DNA of 64,000 bases from an uncultured Flavobacteriaceae bacterium (GCA_947488345.1 CANKZQ010000003.1:248001-312000); one strand, 5' to 3'; shown: positions 19,282 to 29,708, counted from the first letter of the stretch. Numbers and translations are program-made. Notes: generated by a model from the sequence alone, not told the origin.

Positions 19282-20715
19282 ATGTGTTATCCAGTGACTT
19301 CTTTTTTTAAAGTATGCCTTGTTTCCATTTGCTTAGTCGTTGGGTTCTATCAGTCGATAAACGCACAAGAGAACCCTGTAAATTCTGAGCTTCAGGAAAA
19401 ACATCAACAAAAACTTGTTGATAGTATCAAGGATGCTATCCAAGAACTAGATACTGAGAATAATCTTCGCTCATCTAAAGAATTCTTTATTGGACCCACT
19501 TATGGAAAATCTCAGGACAGTTACACTGTTAAAGAAGTTACCAACCCTAAAAAGAATGGCGGAACAGGATATATTTCTGACCCTAACGATTATATTTCGG
19601 CTTCCGAAGAACAAGAACTCAATAGTATTATTTGGGCTATGGAGAAAAAATCCTCAGCCCAAATTGCTGTGGTGATGCTTCCCAGTATTGGTGATGAAAT
19701 TCCCAAGAATTTTGCCGTAGATCTATTTAAAGAATGGGGTATTGGCCAAGCGGATACCGATAATGGTTTGCTCATCTTAACCGTCATGGATCAACGGCGC
19801 ACCGAATTTGAAACTGGTGATGGATTACAACCTATTTTGACAGATGTTGTTTGCTATCGAATCGGCACGAGTGAAATCATTCCTAATTTTAGAGAAGGAA
19901 ATTATGGAAAGGGACTCATATCAGCAGTAAAAAAAGTGCAGCTGTTTCTCAATGACCCAGATGCCATTGCCGAAATATATTCTAACAAAATTAATCATCC
20001 TCCTTCTAACAAGAAAGGTATTCCTGTAGTACTGTTTTATATTCTTGGAATTTATGCCATTATTTGTTCCTTATTTTTTATTGGTTACTATGGAGTAGCT
20101 TATGATATTGAGCGCTCAAAAGATGATTATTACGATAAATACCATCGCTTAAAGAAGTTAAAAGTTGGTTGCTTGCTATTCCTTTTTCCGATTCCATTGG
20201 TTTATTTTAACAAACTCATAAAAAAGAGATTAAAAAGATATCGCTACGCACCAAGATTTAGTAGTATCAACGGAAAACAATTGTTTATAAAAGATGAATG
20301 GGCAGAAAATGCATTTTTAGAAAGAGCCCAAATACTAGAAGAAAGCATAGAGGCTATTCGATATGACGTTTGGGTAACTGATGATGAAAGTGATATTTTA
20401 GTTCTAGAATATGAAGGGTCGAGCAGAAAATACAGTCATTGTCAAGAATGTGATTATAAGACTTTTGGAAAATCAAAAACGGTAGTTCTGAAATCAGCGA
20501 ATTATAATCGAAGCGGTGAACGTAAAATATACTATGATTGTCGTAATTGTCACTATAAAGAGGAGAAGATTGAAATTATACCACAATTAGTGCAACATAC
20601 ATCTTCTTCTGGCTCCTCCTCTAGTTCTAGTTTTGGCGGTGGTAGTTCTAGTAGTGGTTCTTCTAGTTTTGGTGGTGGCAGCTCTAGCGGTGGTGGTGCT
20701 GGTGTGAGCTGGTAA
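19282..20715 (+). CDS. TPM-domain membrane protein with zinc-ribbon-like cysteines and Ser/Gly tail
   Basis: This 477-residue protein begins with a signal or anchor segment, followed by a TPM domain (TLP18.3/Psb32/MOLO-1; about residues 95-215, with QIAVVMLPSIGD and DNGLLILTVMDQRRTEFETG). A transmembrane region lies at about 246-272 and a cytoplasmic or periplasmic part follows with two CxxC knuckles (C387/C390 and C420/C423) that could hold zinc. The last 45 residues are almost only Ser and Gly, as in YgcG-type proteins. Related TPM proteins are linked to envelope maintenance, but no activity is assigned. The ATG lies 9 nt after the oxidoreductase stop codon. Confidence 0.85.
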   Translation: MCYPVTSFFKVCLVSICLVVGFYQSINAQENPVNSELQEKHQQKLVDSIKDAIQELDTENNLRSSKEFFIGPTYGKSQDSYTVKEVTNPKKNGGTGYISDPNDYISASEEQELNSIIWAMEKKSSAQIAVVMLPSIGDEIPKNFAVDLFKEWGIGQADTDNGLLILTVMDQRRTEFETGDGLQPILTDVVCYRIGTSEIIPNFREGNYGKGLISAVKKVQLFLNDPDAIAEIYSNKINHPPSNKKGIPVVLFYILGIYAIICSLFFIGYYGVAYDIERSKDDYYDKYHRLKKLKVGCLLFLFPIPLVYFNKLIKKRLKRYRYAPRFSSINGKQLFIKDEWAENAFLERAQILEESIEAIRYDVWVTDDESDILVLEYEGSSRKYSHCQECDYKTFGKSKTVVLKSANYNRSGERKIYYDCRNCHYKEEKIEIIPQLVQHTSSSGSSSSSSFGGGSSSSGSSSFGGGSSSGGGAGVSW

Positions 20716-20752
20716 AACATTTTATTTCTGAAAGGAATTAAATTGAATCTAG

Positions 20753-20772
20753 ATTCCTGTCTTTGCAGGAAT
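20753..20772. repeat. Palindromic intergenic repeat, short copy
   Basis: ATTCCTGTCTTTGCAGGAAT is a 7-bp-arm inverted repeat between two convergent genes. Its reverse complement matches the repeat core at 30776-30795 in 19 of 20 positions, so it is a dispersed element. It may also serve as a weak bidirectional transcription stop. Confidence 0.65.
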
Positions 20773-20777
20773 AATAA

Positions 20778-22130
20778 TTAAACCAAATTCTTCACTTCCT
20801 CAAAATCCAGTCCGCCGTAATTACCTGAACTCATCAATAAGACAGCCAAATTTTCCAAACGTTGCGAAAATAGGAACTCCTTAAATTTAGAAGGATCTGT
20901 ATAGATAATCAAATCGTCGCGCTCGAAAGCATGGGCAATTTGCTGCTCTGAAACTTTCTCCAATTTTTTAATTTCGACAGCATGCGGCGAATAGAAAACG
21001 ACGGCTTTATCGGCCGCGTCTAAGGCTCCTTTATATTCTTTTAAAAACTCAGCATTTAAACTACTATATGTATGTAACTCCAAACAAGCCAACACTGTTC
21101 TATTTCCATATTGTTCTTTTACTGCATTCGTTGTTGCTTGTACTTTACTAGGAGAATGGGCGAAATCCTTAAAAATTACTGTTGACTTGCTTTCTACGAT
21201 CTTCTCTAGACGTTTACTCGCTCCTTTAAAAGTAGCTATTGCTTCATAAAAATCATCCTCATCTACCCCAACATGTTGACAGATCCATTTTGCGCCGGCC
21301 AAATTTTGTAGGTTGTGTTTTCCGAAAATCTCTAAAGGTAATTTACCATCAGATGTATCTAAAAAAGTGGTTCCATCTTCAATCGTATAATCAGGAGTTT
21401 GATAGGGATATTTTTTTATGGCATTCGCGCTATCTTCTACAACCTTCTTTACCTCATTATCCTCCTCATTATACACCATAATACCACCATGGGTTAATGA
21501 ATCTGTAAAAATGCTAAACTGCTCTACATAATTTTCAAAAGTTGGAAATACATTGATATGATCCCAAGCAATACCACTTAACAAAGCAATATTGGGTTTG
21601 TATAAATGAAATTTCGGACGCCTATCTATGGGGGAACTCAAATATTCATCACCCTCCAAAATAATAAATTCATTATCAGGAGTTAAGTGCACCATGGTAT
21701 CAAAACCTTCTAACTGTGCTCCCACCATATAATCGACTTCTCTGTCATGATAATGCAACACATGTAAAATCATAGAAGTAATCGATGTTTTACCATGAGA
21801 CCCCCCAATAACGACTCTCGTTTTGTCTTTTGACTGCTCATATAAAAACTCAGGGTAGGAATATATTGTCAAGCCTAATTCTTGTGCTTTTAACAATTCT
21901 GGATTATCAGCTTTTGCATGCATTCCTAGGATGACAGCATCTATATCGGTTGTTATTTTCTCTGGAAACCATCCAAATTCATCAGGAAGTAATCCCTTCG
22001 CCGCCAAACGTGACTTTGAAGGGTCATGAATAGTATCATCACTACCTGTTATATGATATCCTTTTTGAAATAAGGCCAATGCAAGATTATGCATGGCAGC
22101 ACCACCAATGGCAATAAAATGTATGTTCAT
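20778..22130 (-). CDS. mpl: UDP-N-acetylmuramate:L-alanyl-gamma-D-glutamyl-meso-DAP ligase (Mpl)
   Basis: Mpl joins recycled murein tripeptide to UDP-MurNAc in the cytoplasm, returning it to peptidoglycan synthesis. The 450-residue protein has the three Mur-ligase domains: an N-terminal Rossmann domain starting MNIHFIAIGGAAMHNLA, the ATP-binding loop GGSHGKTSI (about residues 109-117) with the central ILEGDEYLSS segment, and a C-terminal domain with FKDFAHSPSKV. The GDEY and SGIAWDHINVFPT motifs separate Mpl from MurC. It stands alone on the minus strand, convergent with the TPM-domain gene. Confidence 0.92.
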   Translation of the reverse strand: MNIHFIAIGGAAMHNLALALFQKGYHITGSDDTIHDPSKSRLAAKGLLPDEFGWFPEKITTDIDAVILGMHAKADNPELLKAQELGLTIYSYPEFLYEQSKDKTRVVIGGSHGKTSITSMILHVLHYHDREVDYMVGAQLEGFDTMVHLTPDNEFIILEGDEYLSSPIDRRPKFHLYKPNIALLSGIAWDHINVFPTFENYVEQFSIFTDSLTHGGIMVYNEEDNEVKKVVEDSANAIKKYPYQTPDYTIEDGTTFLDTSDGKLPLEIFGKHNLQNLAGAKWICQHVGVDEDDFYEAIATFKGASKRLEKIVESKSTVIFKDFAHSPSKVQATTNAVKEQYGNRTVLACLELHTYSSLNAEFLKEYKGALDAADKAVVFYSPHAVEIKKLEKVSEQQIAHAFERDDLIIYTDPSKFKEFLFSQRLENLAVLLMSSGNYGGLDFEEVKNLV

Positions 22131-22248
22131 TTACAAAAATTAGAGCCGTAAAAATACAAAAATGCAATTCAATATTAATATCTTTAAATGCCAAACTCAA
22201 TCAAATGAACACTTCACGCTCAAAAGGAGCTCATTTGCTCATTTGCTC

Positions 22249-22280
22249 TTGTTATAATGGTCTTGTTGGCATTAAGTTTG
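22249..22280 (+). promoter_or_regulatory. Candidate promoter of the alpha-2-macroglobulin gene
   Basis: TTG (22249-22251) is followed after 21 bases by TAAGTTTG (22273-22280), matching the Bacteroidota -33/-7 pattern. The ATG is 19 nt downstream. A short direct repeat, GCTCATTTGCTCATTTGCTC, lies immediately upstream at 22229-22248. Confidence 0.6.
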
Positions 22281-22299
22281 AGTTATATAAAATAGTTTT

Positions 22300-25200
22300 A
22301 TGAGAAAAGTTAGTTCAATTTTAGTTGGTATTTTTTTGTTTTCAATTGGTGTTCATGCCCAACAAGATGGGTATGATGCTTGTGAAGATCAATGGAAAAT
22401 TGTAGAACAATTTGAACTAAAAAGCCTCCCAAAATCTGCCTTAGCAGAAGTTGAAAAAATTTACAAAAAAGCAAAGCGTACAAAAAATCATCCTCAACTC
22501 GTTAAGACCTTATTATACAAATCGAAATTTGCCTTAACCCTAGAAGAAAATGCGCAGTTGAAAATTGTTCAAGAGCTTAAAAAAGAAATCGCAGCGACTA
22601 GTTTCCCCACGAATAATATCTTAGAAAGTATCTTAGCCGATTTATATTGGCAATATTTTCAACAAAATAGATGGCGTTTTTATAATCGAACGAATACCAC
22701 ACAGAAAATCGACTCCACCGATTTTCGCACCTGGGATTTACAAACCATTTTTGAAGAAACGCATCAACACTACCAAGCATCCTTAACGAACGCTTTAACA
22801 TTACAGCAAACTGATTTAAAGCTATATAATGACATTTTAACGCGTCAAGAAAATTCAAAAAAGTTTAGACCAACGCTCTATGATTTTTTAGCACATCGCG
22901 CCATCGGTTTTTACAAGACTGATGAACGTAATCTTAAGCGACCTGCTTACAAATTTGAAATCAGCAACCCCAATCTGTTGCGCAAAAATGACATCTTTAC
23001 CGTTACCATGCAGCTATCAGACCCTAAAGATAGTCTCTCACAACAATTGCATGCACTTCGCATCTATAAAAACTTATTTGTATTTCATAGTAGAGATACA
23101 GATCCAACGGCTTTAGTGAATGTCACCTTAGATCGTTTAGATTTTGTAAAGAGTAATGCCATTTTTGACGATAAAGAGGTCATCTATCTTGAAACGCTCA
23201 ACATATTAAAAAGGAACTATCAATCGAATGAAATAGTTAGCGAAATTGACTTTCGCATTGCATCATTACTTAATGAACAAGCTAATACATATATTCCTTT
23301 AAAAAGTGAAGAGCATCGCTGGAAGCGCAAAGAGGCCCTGGCTATATGTGATGCCGCAATAGTGCAATTTCCCAATTCGACCGGAGCTCAAAAATGCAAT
23401 AGTTTACGACATGAAATTCTGAATAAAAATTTACAGATTTCTACTGAAAAGTTTGTATCATTCAATACCCCTTCTCGACTCTTAGTGACCTATAAAAACA
23501 CGGATCAACTTTTTTTTAAAGTCTTAAAGATCAATAAAACGCAACAAAAAGCATTTGGTGAAATCTATAGCGATTCAGCAAGAATTGCTTTTACCAAAAA
23601 ACTAAAGGTGATTAAAAGTTGGGATACAAAACTCAAAGACGAACAAGATTATCAACAACATACAACAGAAGTATTGCTCCCTGAATTACCGCAGGGAAGT
23701 TATATGGTTTTCGCCTCAACAGATCAAAGCTTTACAGATGAACACACCTTTGCCTATAGTTTTATTCAAGCGACGAATATCGCTTTAATTGAAAACCGTA
23801 CTTCCGACAGCTATTTGTATCAAGTGGTAGATAGAAACTCCGGTGCCCCAATGGCTGGTGCCACTATTTATTTAAAAAATTACAATGTTGGTCGCTACAA
23901 TAAATTTTATGAAAATACACTGACTACCAACACAAAAGGGCAGGCTGAATTTAAAGTAAATGCACGACATAGTAATGTTGTTGCGACCGTTTCATATAAA
24001 AAGGATAAGGCAATTTTTGGTGATTATTATTTAAACGAATTGTACAAACCGCGTAAAAACAATAGCACGAATGTTCGGGCCTTTTTGTTTACTGATCGCA
24101 GTATCTATAGACCCGGTCAAACCGTTTATTTTAAAGGAATAGCCGTTTCTATGAAAGCCAATAAATCGAGTGCTATTGCCGATAGAACCATAAAAGTTAC
24201 CTTAAAAGATGTGAACTATCAAGATGTAAAAACACTAGACTTGCAAACCAACGAATTTGGTTCTTTTAGTGGTGAGTTTATCTTGCCAAATACTGGCTTA
24301 ACTGGTAATTTTAGTATTCATGCCAATGCGAAACGTATATTATCAAAAAGATTGAATGGGAGTGTAAACTTTTCTGTAGAAGAATACAAACGCCCTAAGT
24401 TTGAAAGCGAATTTAAGCCAATAACTGACACCTATAAACTCAATGATAGTATTACCGTGCATGGGTTTGCCAAGGCTTTCGCCGGAAGTATGATCACAGA
24501 TGCCAAGGTAACATATCGCGTATTTCGTACAGCGCAATACCCGCGATGGTATTGGCATTATAGACAAAGTATCTCTTCTGATAGTCAAGAAATTACACAT
24601 GGTGAGACGATGACCGATAGTGACGGTAATTTTAAAATAATATTCAAAGCCTTAGCCGACAATAAGATAAAACCAACAACACAACCTATCTTTAATTATA
24701 AAGTACTAGCCGATGTTACTGATATCAACGGAGAAACCAGAAGTACCGAAACTATTGTAAAGGTTGGTTACCATGCGTTGGATGCCTCATTAAATATTTC
24801 GAATAGGTTAGATAAGTCAAAAAAAGACCATACTATAGAGGTCACTACAAACAACTTAAATGGGGAATTTGTACCAACTAAAGGTACGTTGAAAATATAT
24901 AAATTAAAGGCTCCTCAACATGTCTTGCGTGCAAGGCCATGGCCCGCTCCTGACTATAAAACATTTTCGAAAGATGAGTTTACCAAACTCTTCCCACATG
25001 ATGCCTACCAGAATGAAGGTGACATCAACAATTGGGAAAAAGGAGACTTAGTTTATGAGACAGCATTCGACACGAAGAAATCTACTACTATAAAGCTCAA
25101 AAGCATTAGAAAGTGGACATCAGGAAACTATATCGCCCTACTCGAATGTAAAGATAAATTCGGACAAAAAGTGAAGGATGAGCAACGCTTCGAAGCCTTT

Positions 25201-28200
25201 TCTGAAAGGGATAAATCGATAGCAGACAACCAATTGTTTTTTATTAAAACTGACAAATACTCATATAAACCCGATGATTTTGTAAGGCTAAAGCTAGGTT
25301 CAGCTTCAGAAGATTTGACGGCGACCGTGACTGTTGAAAAGAATTATGCCATTGTGAGTACACACATCGTTCACTTGTCAAAGAACATCAAAACGCTCAC
25401 AATTCCTGTTAAAAAAAGAGATGAGGGTGGCTTCGTCATTCATTATCAATTGGTGAATTTCAATGCTTTTCAAAATGGCTCCATCAATATTAGCGTGCCC
25501 TATCCTAAGGATGACTTAGAGATTGAAACCTCTACCTTTAGAGACAAACTTCAACCGGGTCAAAATGAAACTTGGAGTTTTAAATTGAAAGGCACAAAAA
25601 GCGATAAAATAGCTGCTGAACTCTTGGCATCGATGTATGATGCTTCTTTAGATCAGTTTAGACCGCATAATTGGAATTTTTACCCAGTAGGTTACCATTA
25701 TTACTATTCTTATAATCGCAGTAATGCAGGGCGTAGTTTTGGGAATGCAAATTTTAATGTGCGCCAGATAGGCAATTCATATGCTAGTTTTTCTGCACAA
25801 TTTTATGATCAATTGAATTGGTTTGGATTTAGTTTAACGAATCGTTGGAGAAATAGACAGTACTTACAAAAAATCAGATATGAACACAAAATAGATTTTC
25901 CTGAAGGTATCAGTTCTGCGAATGATATATCAAAACCTTTAGGTTTCATATTCGGTAGAGTCAGTGATGAAGAGGGTCCTTTACCTGGAGTGAGCGTGCT
26001 TATAAAAGGTACGACAACAGGAACCGAAACAGATTTTGATGGTAACTATAAAATTGCGGCGAAAAAAGGAGATGTGTTAGTATTTAGTTTTGTGGGAATG
26101 GAATCTATTAATGTTACCGTTGGCACCAATAACATCTATAATATTTCTATGAAAGAGGGTGCTCATTTAGATGAAGTTGTCGTTACTGGTTATGGAATTT
26201 CTAGAAAAAGTAAAAAATTGGAAAGAAGTGCTGCGCCACAAATGATCCAAGGTAAGGCTTCAGGAATAGCAGTTCTTGATGCTGAAGAAGAAGCTACAGA
26301 GGGAGATTTTGCAATGGAGCAAAATGATTCTACGAGCAATAAAGAAGTCACAAAAACTCCTTTAAAAGGCATCGTTGCGCGTAAAAACTTACAAGAAACT
26401 GCCTTTTTCTATCCTCATCTCAAAACAGATACTGAAGGCAATGTGAGTTTTAATTTTACGGTGCCTGAGAGCTTGACCAAATGGAAACTGCAACTGTTGG
26501 CGCATACCGAAGACATGGCTTCCTCGACCAAGCAACTTACAACGGTAACTCAAAAAGAGTTGATGGTATTGCCAAATCCGCCACGTTTTTTACGTGAAGG
26601 CGATGAAATTACTTTCTCTTCTAAAATTGCAAATCTAACAGGTAAAAGCTTGAGTGGAATAAGCGAACTACAATTGTTCGATGCCTTAACAGATAAACCG
26701 ATAGATGCGAAGCTTGGTAATGCCTCTAATCAGAAAAGTTTCACAATTGACGCCAAAGGCAATGCCAATGTCAATTGGACCTTGCAAATACCAGACGATG
26801 TACAAGCTGTAAAATACAGAATCGTAGCCAAAGCTGCCGATTTCACCGATGGTGAAGAGAATGCCTTACCCGTATTATCGAATAGGATGTTAGTGACTGA
26901 AACCTTACCGATGTGGTTGCGCTCGAATCAAACGAAAACATTCACCTTAGATAAGTTGAAAAACACAACCTCAGCTACCCGTAAAAATCACAAACTAACA
27001 CTTGAGGTCACTTCAAACCCAGCTTGGTATGCGGTGCAAGCGTTGCCTTATTTAATGGAATATCCGTATGAGTGCGCCGAGCAAACATTTTCACGCTATT
27101 ATGCGAATGCTTTGGCTAGTCATATTGCGAATTCGAATCCGAGAATTCAAGAAGTGTTTAATCAATGGGCGTCAACCGACGCACTACTGAGTAATCTTGA
27201 GAAAAACCAAGAATTAAAGTCTATGATTATTCAAGAAACACCTTGGTTACGTGATGCACAATCTGAAACTGAACAAAAAAAGCGAATCGCGCTCTTATTT
27301 GATTTGAATAAAATGCAAAACGAATTACAATCGGCATCTCGTAAATTGGGTCAAATGCAAATGAGCAACGGTGGCTTCCCTTGGTTTAAAGGTTCGAGGT
27401 ATCCAAACAGATATATCACACAACATATTGCTTCAGGATTTGGTCATTTGAAAAAACTAGGCGTTGCTTCTAAAGATGTCGAGCAATCAATGCTCAACAA
27501 AGCAGTAAAGTTTTTAGATACCGAAATCTTAGAAGATTATCGCAAACTGGAGCGAGAAGCAAAACGTATCCGCGAAAGCGCCAAAACAAAAGCACAAGGA
27601 AGAAAAAAAGAAGCTGCATTTTGGAAACGAAATCATACCAGTCATTTTCAGATTCATTATTTATATATGCGCAGTTTTTATAAAGATATTGCTATTAATG
27701 ACAATACACAGACTGCCATGAACTACTATACGAATCAAGCTTATAAATTTTGGCAGCAATACAATCTCTATACGAAAGGAATGATAGCTTTAATTGCCAA
27801 GAGAAATGACAATTCACTAGCTTCAAACATTATTGCTTCGTTAAAAGAAAATGCCATTAGCAATGAAGAACTAGGTATGTACTGGAAAAATAATACGGCT
27901 AGCTGGTATTGGTATCAGGCCCCTATTGAAACGCATGCCTTATTAATCGAAGCATTTAGTGAAATCGAGGGAGACGTAAAGGTGGTTGATGAGCTCAAGG
28001 TATGGTTACTAAAAAACAAACAAACTAATAGATGGAAAACAACCAAGGCCACTACAGAGGCCGTTTATGCGCTATTATTACAAGGTACTGATTGGCTCGA
28101 AGTGACAGATTTTGTTGGTATCACCATGGGTGATAAAGTCATTGACCCCTTGCAATTAGAAGATTCAAAAGTAGAGGCTGGTACGGGGTATTTTAAAACG

Positions 28201-28755
28201 TCATGGAATGGTTCAGAAATCACACCGAAACTCGCCGAAGTGCAACTTTCTAAAAAATCGGCAGGTATTGCTTGGGGCGCCTTGTATTGGCAATATTTCG
28301 AAGATTTAGACAAGATTACCTCGGCTGAAACTCCGTTGAAACTACAAAAGAAACTCTTTCTAAAAACAAATACAGATAAAGGAGAAGAACTTTCAGAAAT
28401 TACATCATCAAGTAATTTGAAACTAGGTGATTTGGTGCGCGTTCGTATTGAACTAAAAGTAGATCGAGCCATGGAATTTGTTCATATGAAAGACATGCGT
28501 GCAGCAGGTTTTGAGCCCATAAACGTACTTTCACGATATAAATGGCAAGATGGCTTAGGTTATTATGAAAGTACTAAAGACGCTGCTACAAACTTCTTCT
28601 TTGACTATTTACCAAAAGGCGTATATGTATTTGAATATGATTTACGTGTCAACAATAAAGGTGATTTCTCAAATGGTATCACGACCATTCAAAGTATGTA
28701 TGCCCCTGAATTTTCAAGTCATAGTGAAGGTGTGAGAGTTAAAGTTGGCAATTAA
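22300..28755 (+). CDS. Giant alpha-2-macroglobulin family protein with internal SusC-like cassette
   Basis: This 2151-residue secreted protein has a signal peptide (residues 1-20, ending VHAQ) and a long array of macroglobulin-type beta domains (for example AFLFTDRSIYRPGQTVYFKG near 600 and the sequences leading to FFYPHLKTDTEGNVSFNFTV near 1370). The thioester motif CAEQ (Cys1592-Gln1595) sits in a helical thioester domain. Bacterial macroglobulins of this kind are thought to trap attacking proteases in the periplasm or at the envelope. Unusually, residues about 1215-1325 form a carboxypeptidase-D regulatory-like domain plus the linker DEVVVTGYG, closely resembling the N-terminus of the SusC protein in this window. 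No PBP1C gene is adjacent. Confidence 0.92.
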   Translation: MRKVSSILVGIFLFSIGVHAQQDGYDACEDQWKIVEQFELKSLPKSALAEVEKIYKKAKRTKNHPQLVKTLLYKSKFALTLEENAQLKIVQELKKEIAATSFPTNNILESILADLYWQYFQQNRWRFYNRTNTTQKIDSTDFRTWDLQTIFEETHQHYQASLTNALTLQQTDLKLYNDILTRQENSKKFRPTLYDFLAHRAIGFYKTDERNLKRPAYKFEISNPNLLRKNDIFTVTMQLSDPKDSLSQQLHALRIYKNLFVFHSRDTDPTALVNVTLDRLDFVKSNAIFDDKEVIYLETLNILKRNYQSNEIVSEIDFRIASLLNEQANTYIPLKSEEHRWKRKEALAICDAAIVQFPNSTGAQKCNSLRHEILNKNLQISTEKFVSFNTPSRLLVTYKNTDQLFFKVLKINKTQQKAFGEIYSDSARIAFTKKLKVIKSWDTKLKDEQDYQQHTTEVLLPELPQGSYMVFASTDQSFTDEHTFAYSFIQATNIALIENRTSDSYLYQVVDRNSGAPMAGATIYLKNYNVGRYNKFYENTLTTNTKGQAEFKVNARHSNVVATVSYKKDKAIFGDYYLNELYKPRKNNSTNVRAFLFTDRSIYRPGQTVYFKGIAVSMKANKSSAIADRTIKVTLKDVNYQDVKTLDLQTNEFGSFSGEFILPNTGLTGNFSIHANAKRILSKRLNGSVNFSVEEYKRPKFESEFKPITDTYKLNDSITVHGFAKAFAGSMITDAKVTYRVFRTAQYPRWYWHYRQSISSDSQEITHGETMTDSDGNFKIIFKALADNKIKPTTQPIFNYKVLADVTDINGETRSTETIVKVGYHALDASLNISNRLDKSKKDHTIEVTTNNLNGEFVPTKGTLKIYKLKAPQHVLRARPWPAPDYKTFSKDEFTKLFPHDAYQNEGDINNWEKGDLVYETAFDTKKSTTIKLKSIRKWTSGNYIALLECKDKFGQKVKDEQRFEAFSERDKSIADNQLFFIKTDKYSYKPDDFVRLKLGSASEDLTATVTVEKNYAIVSTHIVHLSKNIKTLTIPVKKRDEGGFVIHYQLVNFNAFQNGSINISVPYPKDDLEIETSTFRDKLQPGQNETWSFKLKGTKSDKIAAELLASMYDASLDQFRPHNWNFYPVGYHYYYSYNRSNAGRSFGNANFNVRQIGNSYASFSAQFYDQLNWFGFSLTNRWRNRQYLQKIRYEHKIDFPEGISSANDISKPLGFIFGRVSDEEGPLPGVSVLIKGTTTGTETDFDGNYKIAAKKGDVLVFSFVGMESINVTVGTNNIYNISMKEGAHLDEVVVTGYGISRKSKKLERSAAPQMIQGKASGIAVLDAEEEATEGDFAMEQNDSTSNKEVTKTPLKGIVARKNLQETAFFYPHLKTDTEGNVSFNFTVPESLTKWKLQLLAHTEDMASSTKQLTTVTQKELMVLPNPPRFLREGDEITFSSKIANLTGKSLSGISELQLFDALTDKPIDAKLGNASNQKSFTIDAKGNANVNWTLQIPDDVQAVKYRIVAKAADFTDGEENALPVLSNRMLVTETLPMWLRSNQTKTFTLDKLKNTTSATRKNHKLTLEVTSNPAWYAVQALPYLMEYPYECAEQTFSRYYANALASHIANSNPRIQEVFNQWASTDALLSNLEKNQELKSMIIQETPWLRDAQSETEQKKRIALLFDLNKMQNELQSASRKLGQMQMSNGGFPWFKGSRYPNRYITQHIASGFGHLKKLGVASKDVEQSMLNKAVKFLDTEILEDYRKLEREAKRIRESAKTKAQGRKKEAAFWKRNHTSHFQIHYLYMRSFYKDIAINDNTQTAMNYYTNQAYKFWQQYNLYTKGMIALIAKRNDNSLASNIIASLKENAISNEELGMYWKNNTASWYWYQAPIETHALLIEAFSEIEGDVKVVDELKVWLLKNKQTNRWKTTKATTEAVYALLLQGTDWLEVTDFVGITMGDKVIDPLQLEDSKVEAGTGYFKTSWNGSEITPKLAEVQLSKKSAGIAWGALYWQYFEDLDKITSAETPLKLQKKLFLKTNTDKGEELSEITSSSNLKLGDLVRVRIELKVDRAMEFVHMKDMRAAGFEPINVLSRYKWQDGLGYYESTKDAATNFFFDYLPKGVYVFEYDLRVNNKGDFSNGITTIQSMYAPEFSSHSEGVRVKVGN

Positions 28756-28764
28756 TACCTGAGC

Positions 28765-29703
28765 ATGAAAAAATCTATTGTTTTGTTACTCAAAATGGGT
28801 ACAGCACTGCTACTATTGACATCTATATTACCAAGTTTGTTCCCCAATATTTGGTTCATTGATGTATTAGCTAGCTTTAAATTTCAACTAATTATTACCT
28901 CTATTTTATTATTTGTTACGAATATTTTAAGCAAGAAAAACAAGACTATTGGCACTCTTCTATTCATCATGACAATCTGGAACCTGTCGTTCATGTATAG
29001 CTTATACTTCCCAAATAGATTTGGAGAAATTGTGAAAGGAAAAGGCACCTCAATTTTAAGTATCAACTTACTAACTAACAATAATCAATCTGATAAAGTA
29101 ATTGAACTTATTAGCGATACGAATCCAGATATACTGGTTTTGTTAGAATATAATTCGAAATGGGATGCATTATTGTCACAGACAATAAGTAACTATGAAT
29201 ATCAAAAAAAAGTTGTAAGAAATGATCCTTTCGGAATTGGTTATTTTAGCAAAATAGCCTCGAAAAATATCGTTTTAAATTTTGATCAAAGTGGTGTTCC
29301 GTCCGTCAGATCAGATATGGAAATCAACGGAAAGAAAGTAACAATTTTGGCTACACATCCCCAACCCCCGCTAGGTCAACAAAATTTCGAATTGAGAAAT
29401 TCACATCTTGAAACGATTGGAAAAAAAAGAAATCAATTTGAACCCAATTTAATTGTGGCCGGAGATTTAAATACCTCTTCCTATTCAACACATTTTAGAA
29501 ACTTCATAAAAGAAACGGAATTAAAAGATTCTAGAAATGGCTTTGGACAACTTACCACTTGGCCTGCGAATTTTAAGTTACTCAAAACTACCTTAGATCA
29601 CTTTTTAGTCAGTGAAAAAATACATGTTATGCACCGGAATGTATTGAGATATACAGGTTCAGATCATTTACCAATTTATATGGAGTTTAGCATTAATAAT
29701 TAA
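28765..29703 (+). CDS. Membrane-anchored endonuclease/exonuclease/phosphatase family protein
   Basis: This 312-residue protein has three N-terminal membrane segments (about residues 5-25, 32-52, 58-80) and then an EEP hydrolase domain with the expected order of catalytic motifs: ILSINLL, the metal-binding Glu in LVLLEYN, ATHPQPP, AGDLNTSS and the final SDHLPIYME with its Asp-His pair. The catalytic domain should face the periplasm. Family members hydrolyse phosphodiesters of nucleic acids, lipids or inositol phosphates, and the substrate here is unknown. It begins 9 nt after the macroglobulin stop codon and is followed 5 nt later by a DUF1287 gene, suggesting a common transcript. Confidence 0.87.
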   Translation: MKKSIVLLLKMGTALLLLTSILPSLFPNIWFIDVLASFKFQLIITSILLFVTNILSKKNKTIGTLLFIMTIWNLSFMYSLYFPNRFGEIVKGKGTSILSINLLTNNNQSDKVIELISDTNPDILVLLEYNSKWDALLSQTISNYEYQKKVVRNDPFGIGYFSKIASKNIVLNFDQSGVPSVRSDMEINGKKVTILATHPQPPLGQQNFELRNSHLETIGKKRNQFEPNLIVAGDLNTSSYSTHFRNFIKETELKDSRNGFGQLTTWPANFKLLKTTLDHFLVSEKIHVMHRNVLRYTGSDHLPIYMEFSINN

Positions 29704-29708
29704 AAAAC

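Noticed and set aside
28065-28472. 135-codon minus-strand frame inside the macroglobulin gene
   Set aside because: Opposite strand of a well-supported coding region, Ser-rich by frame effect.
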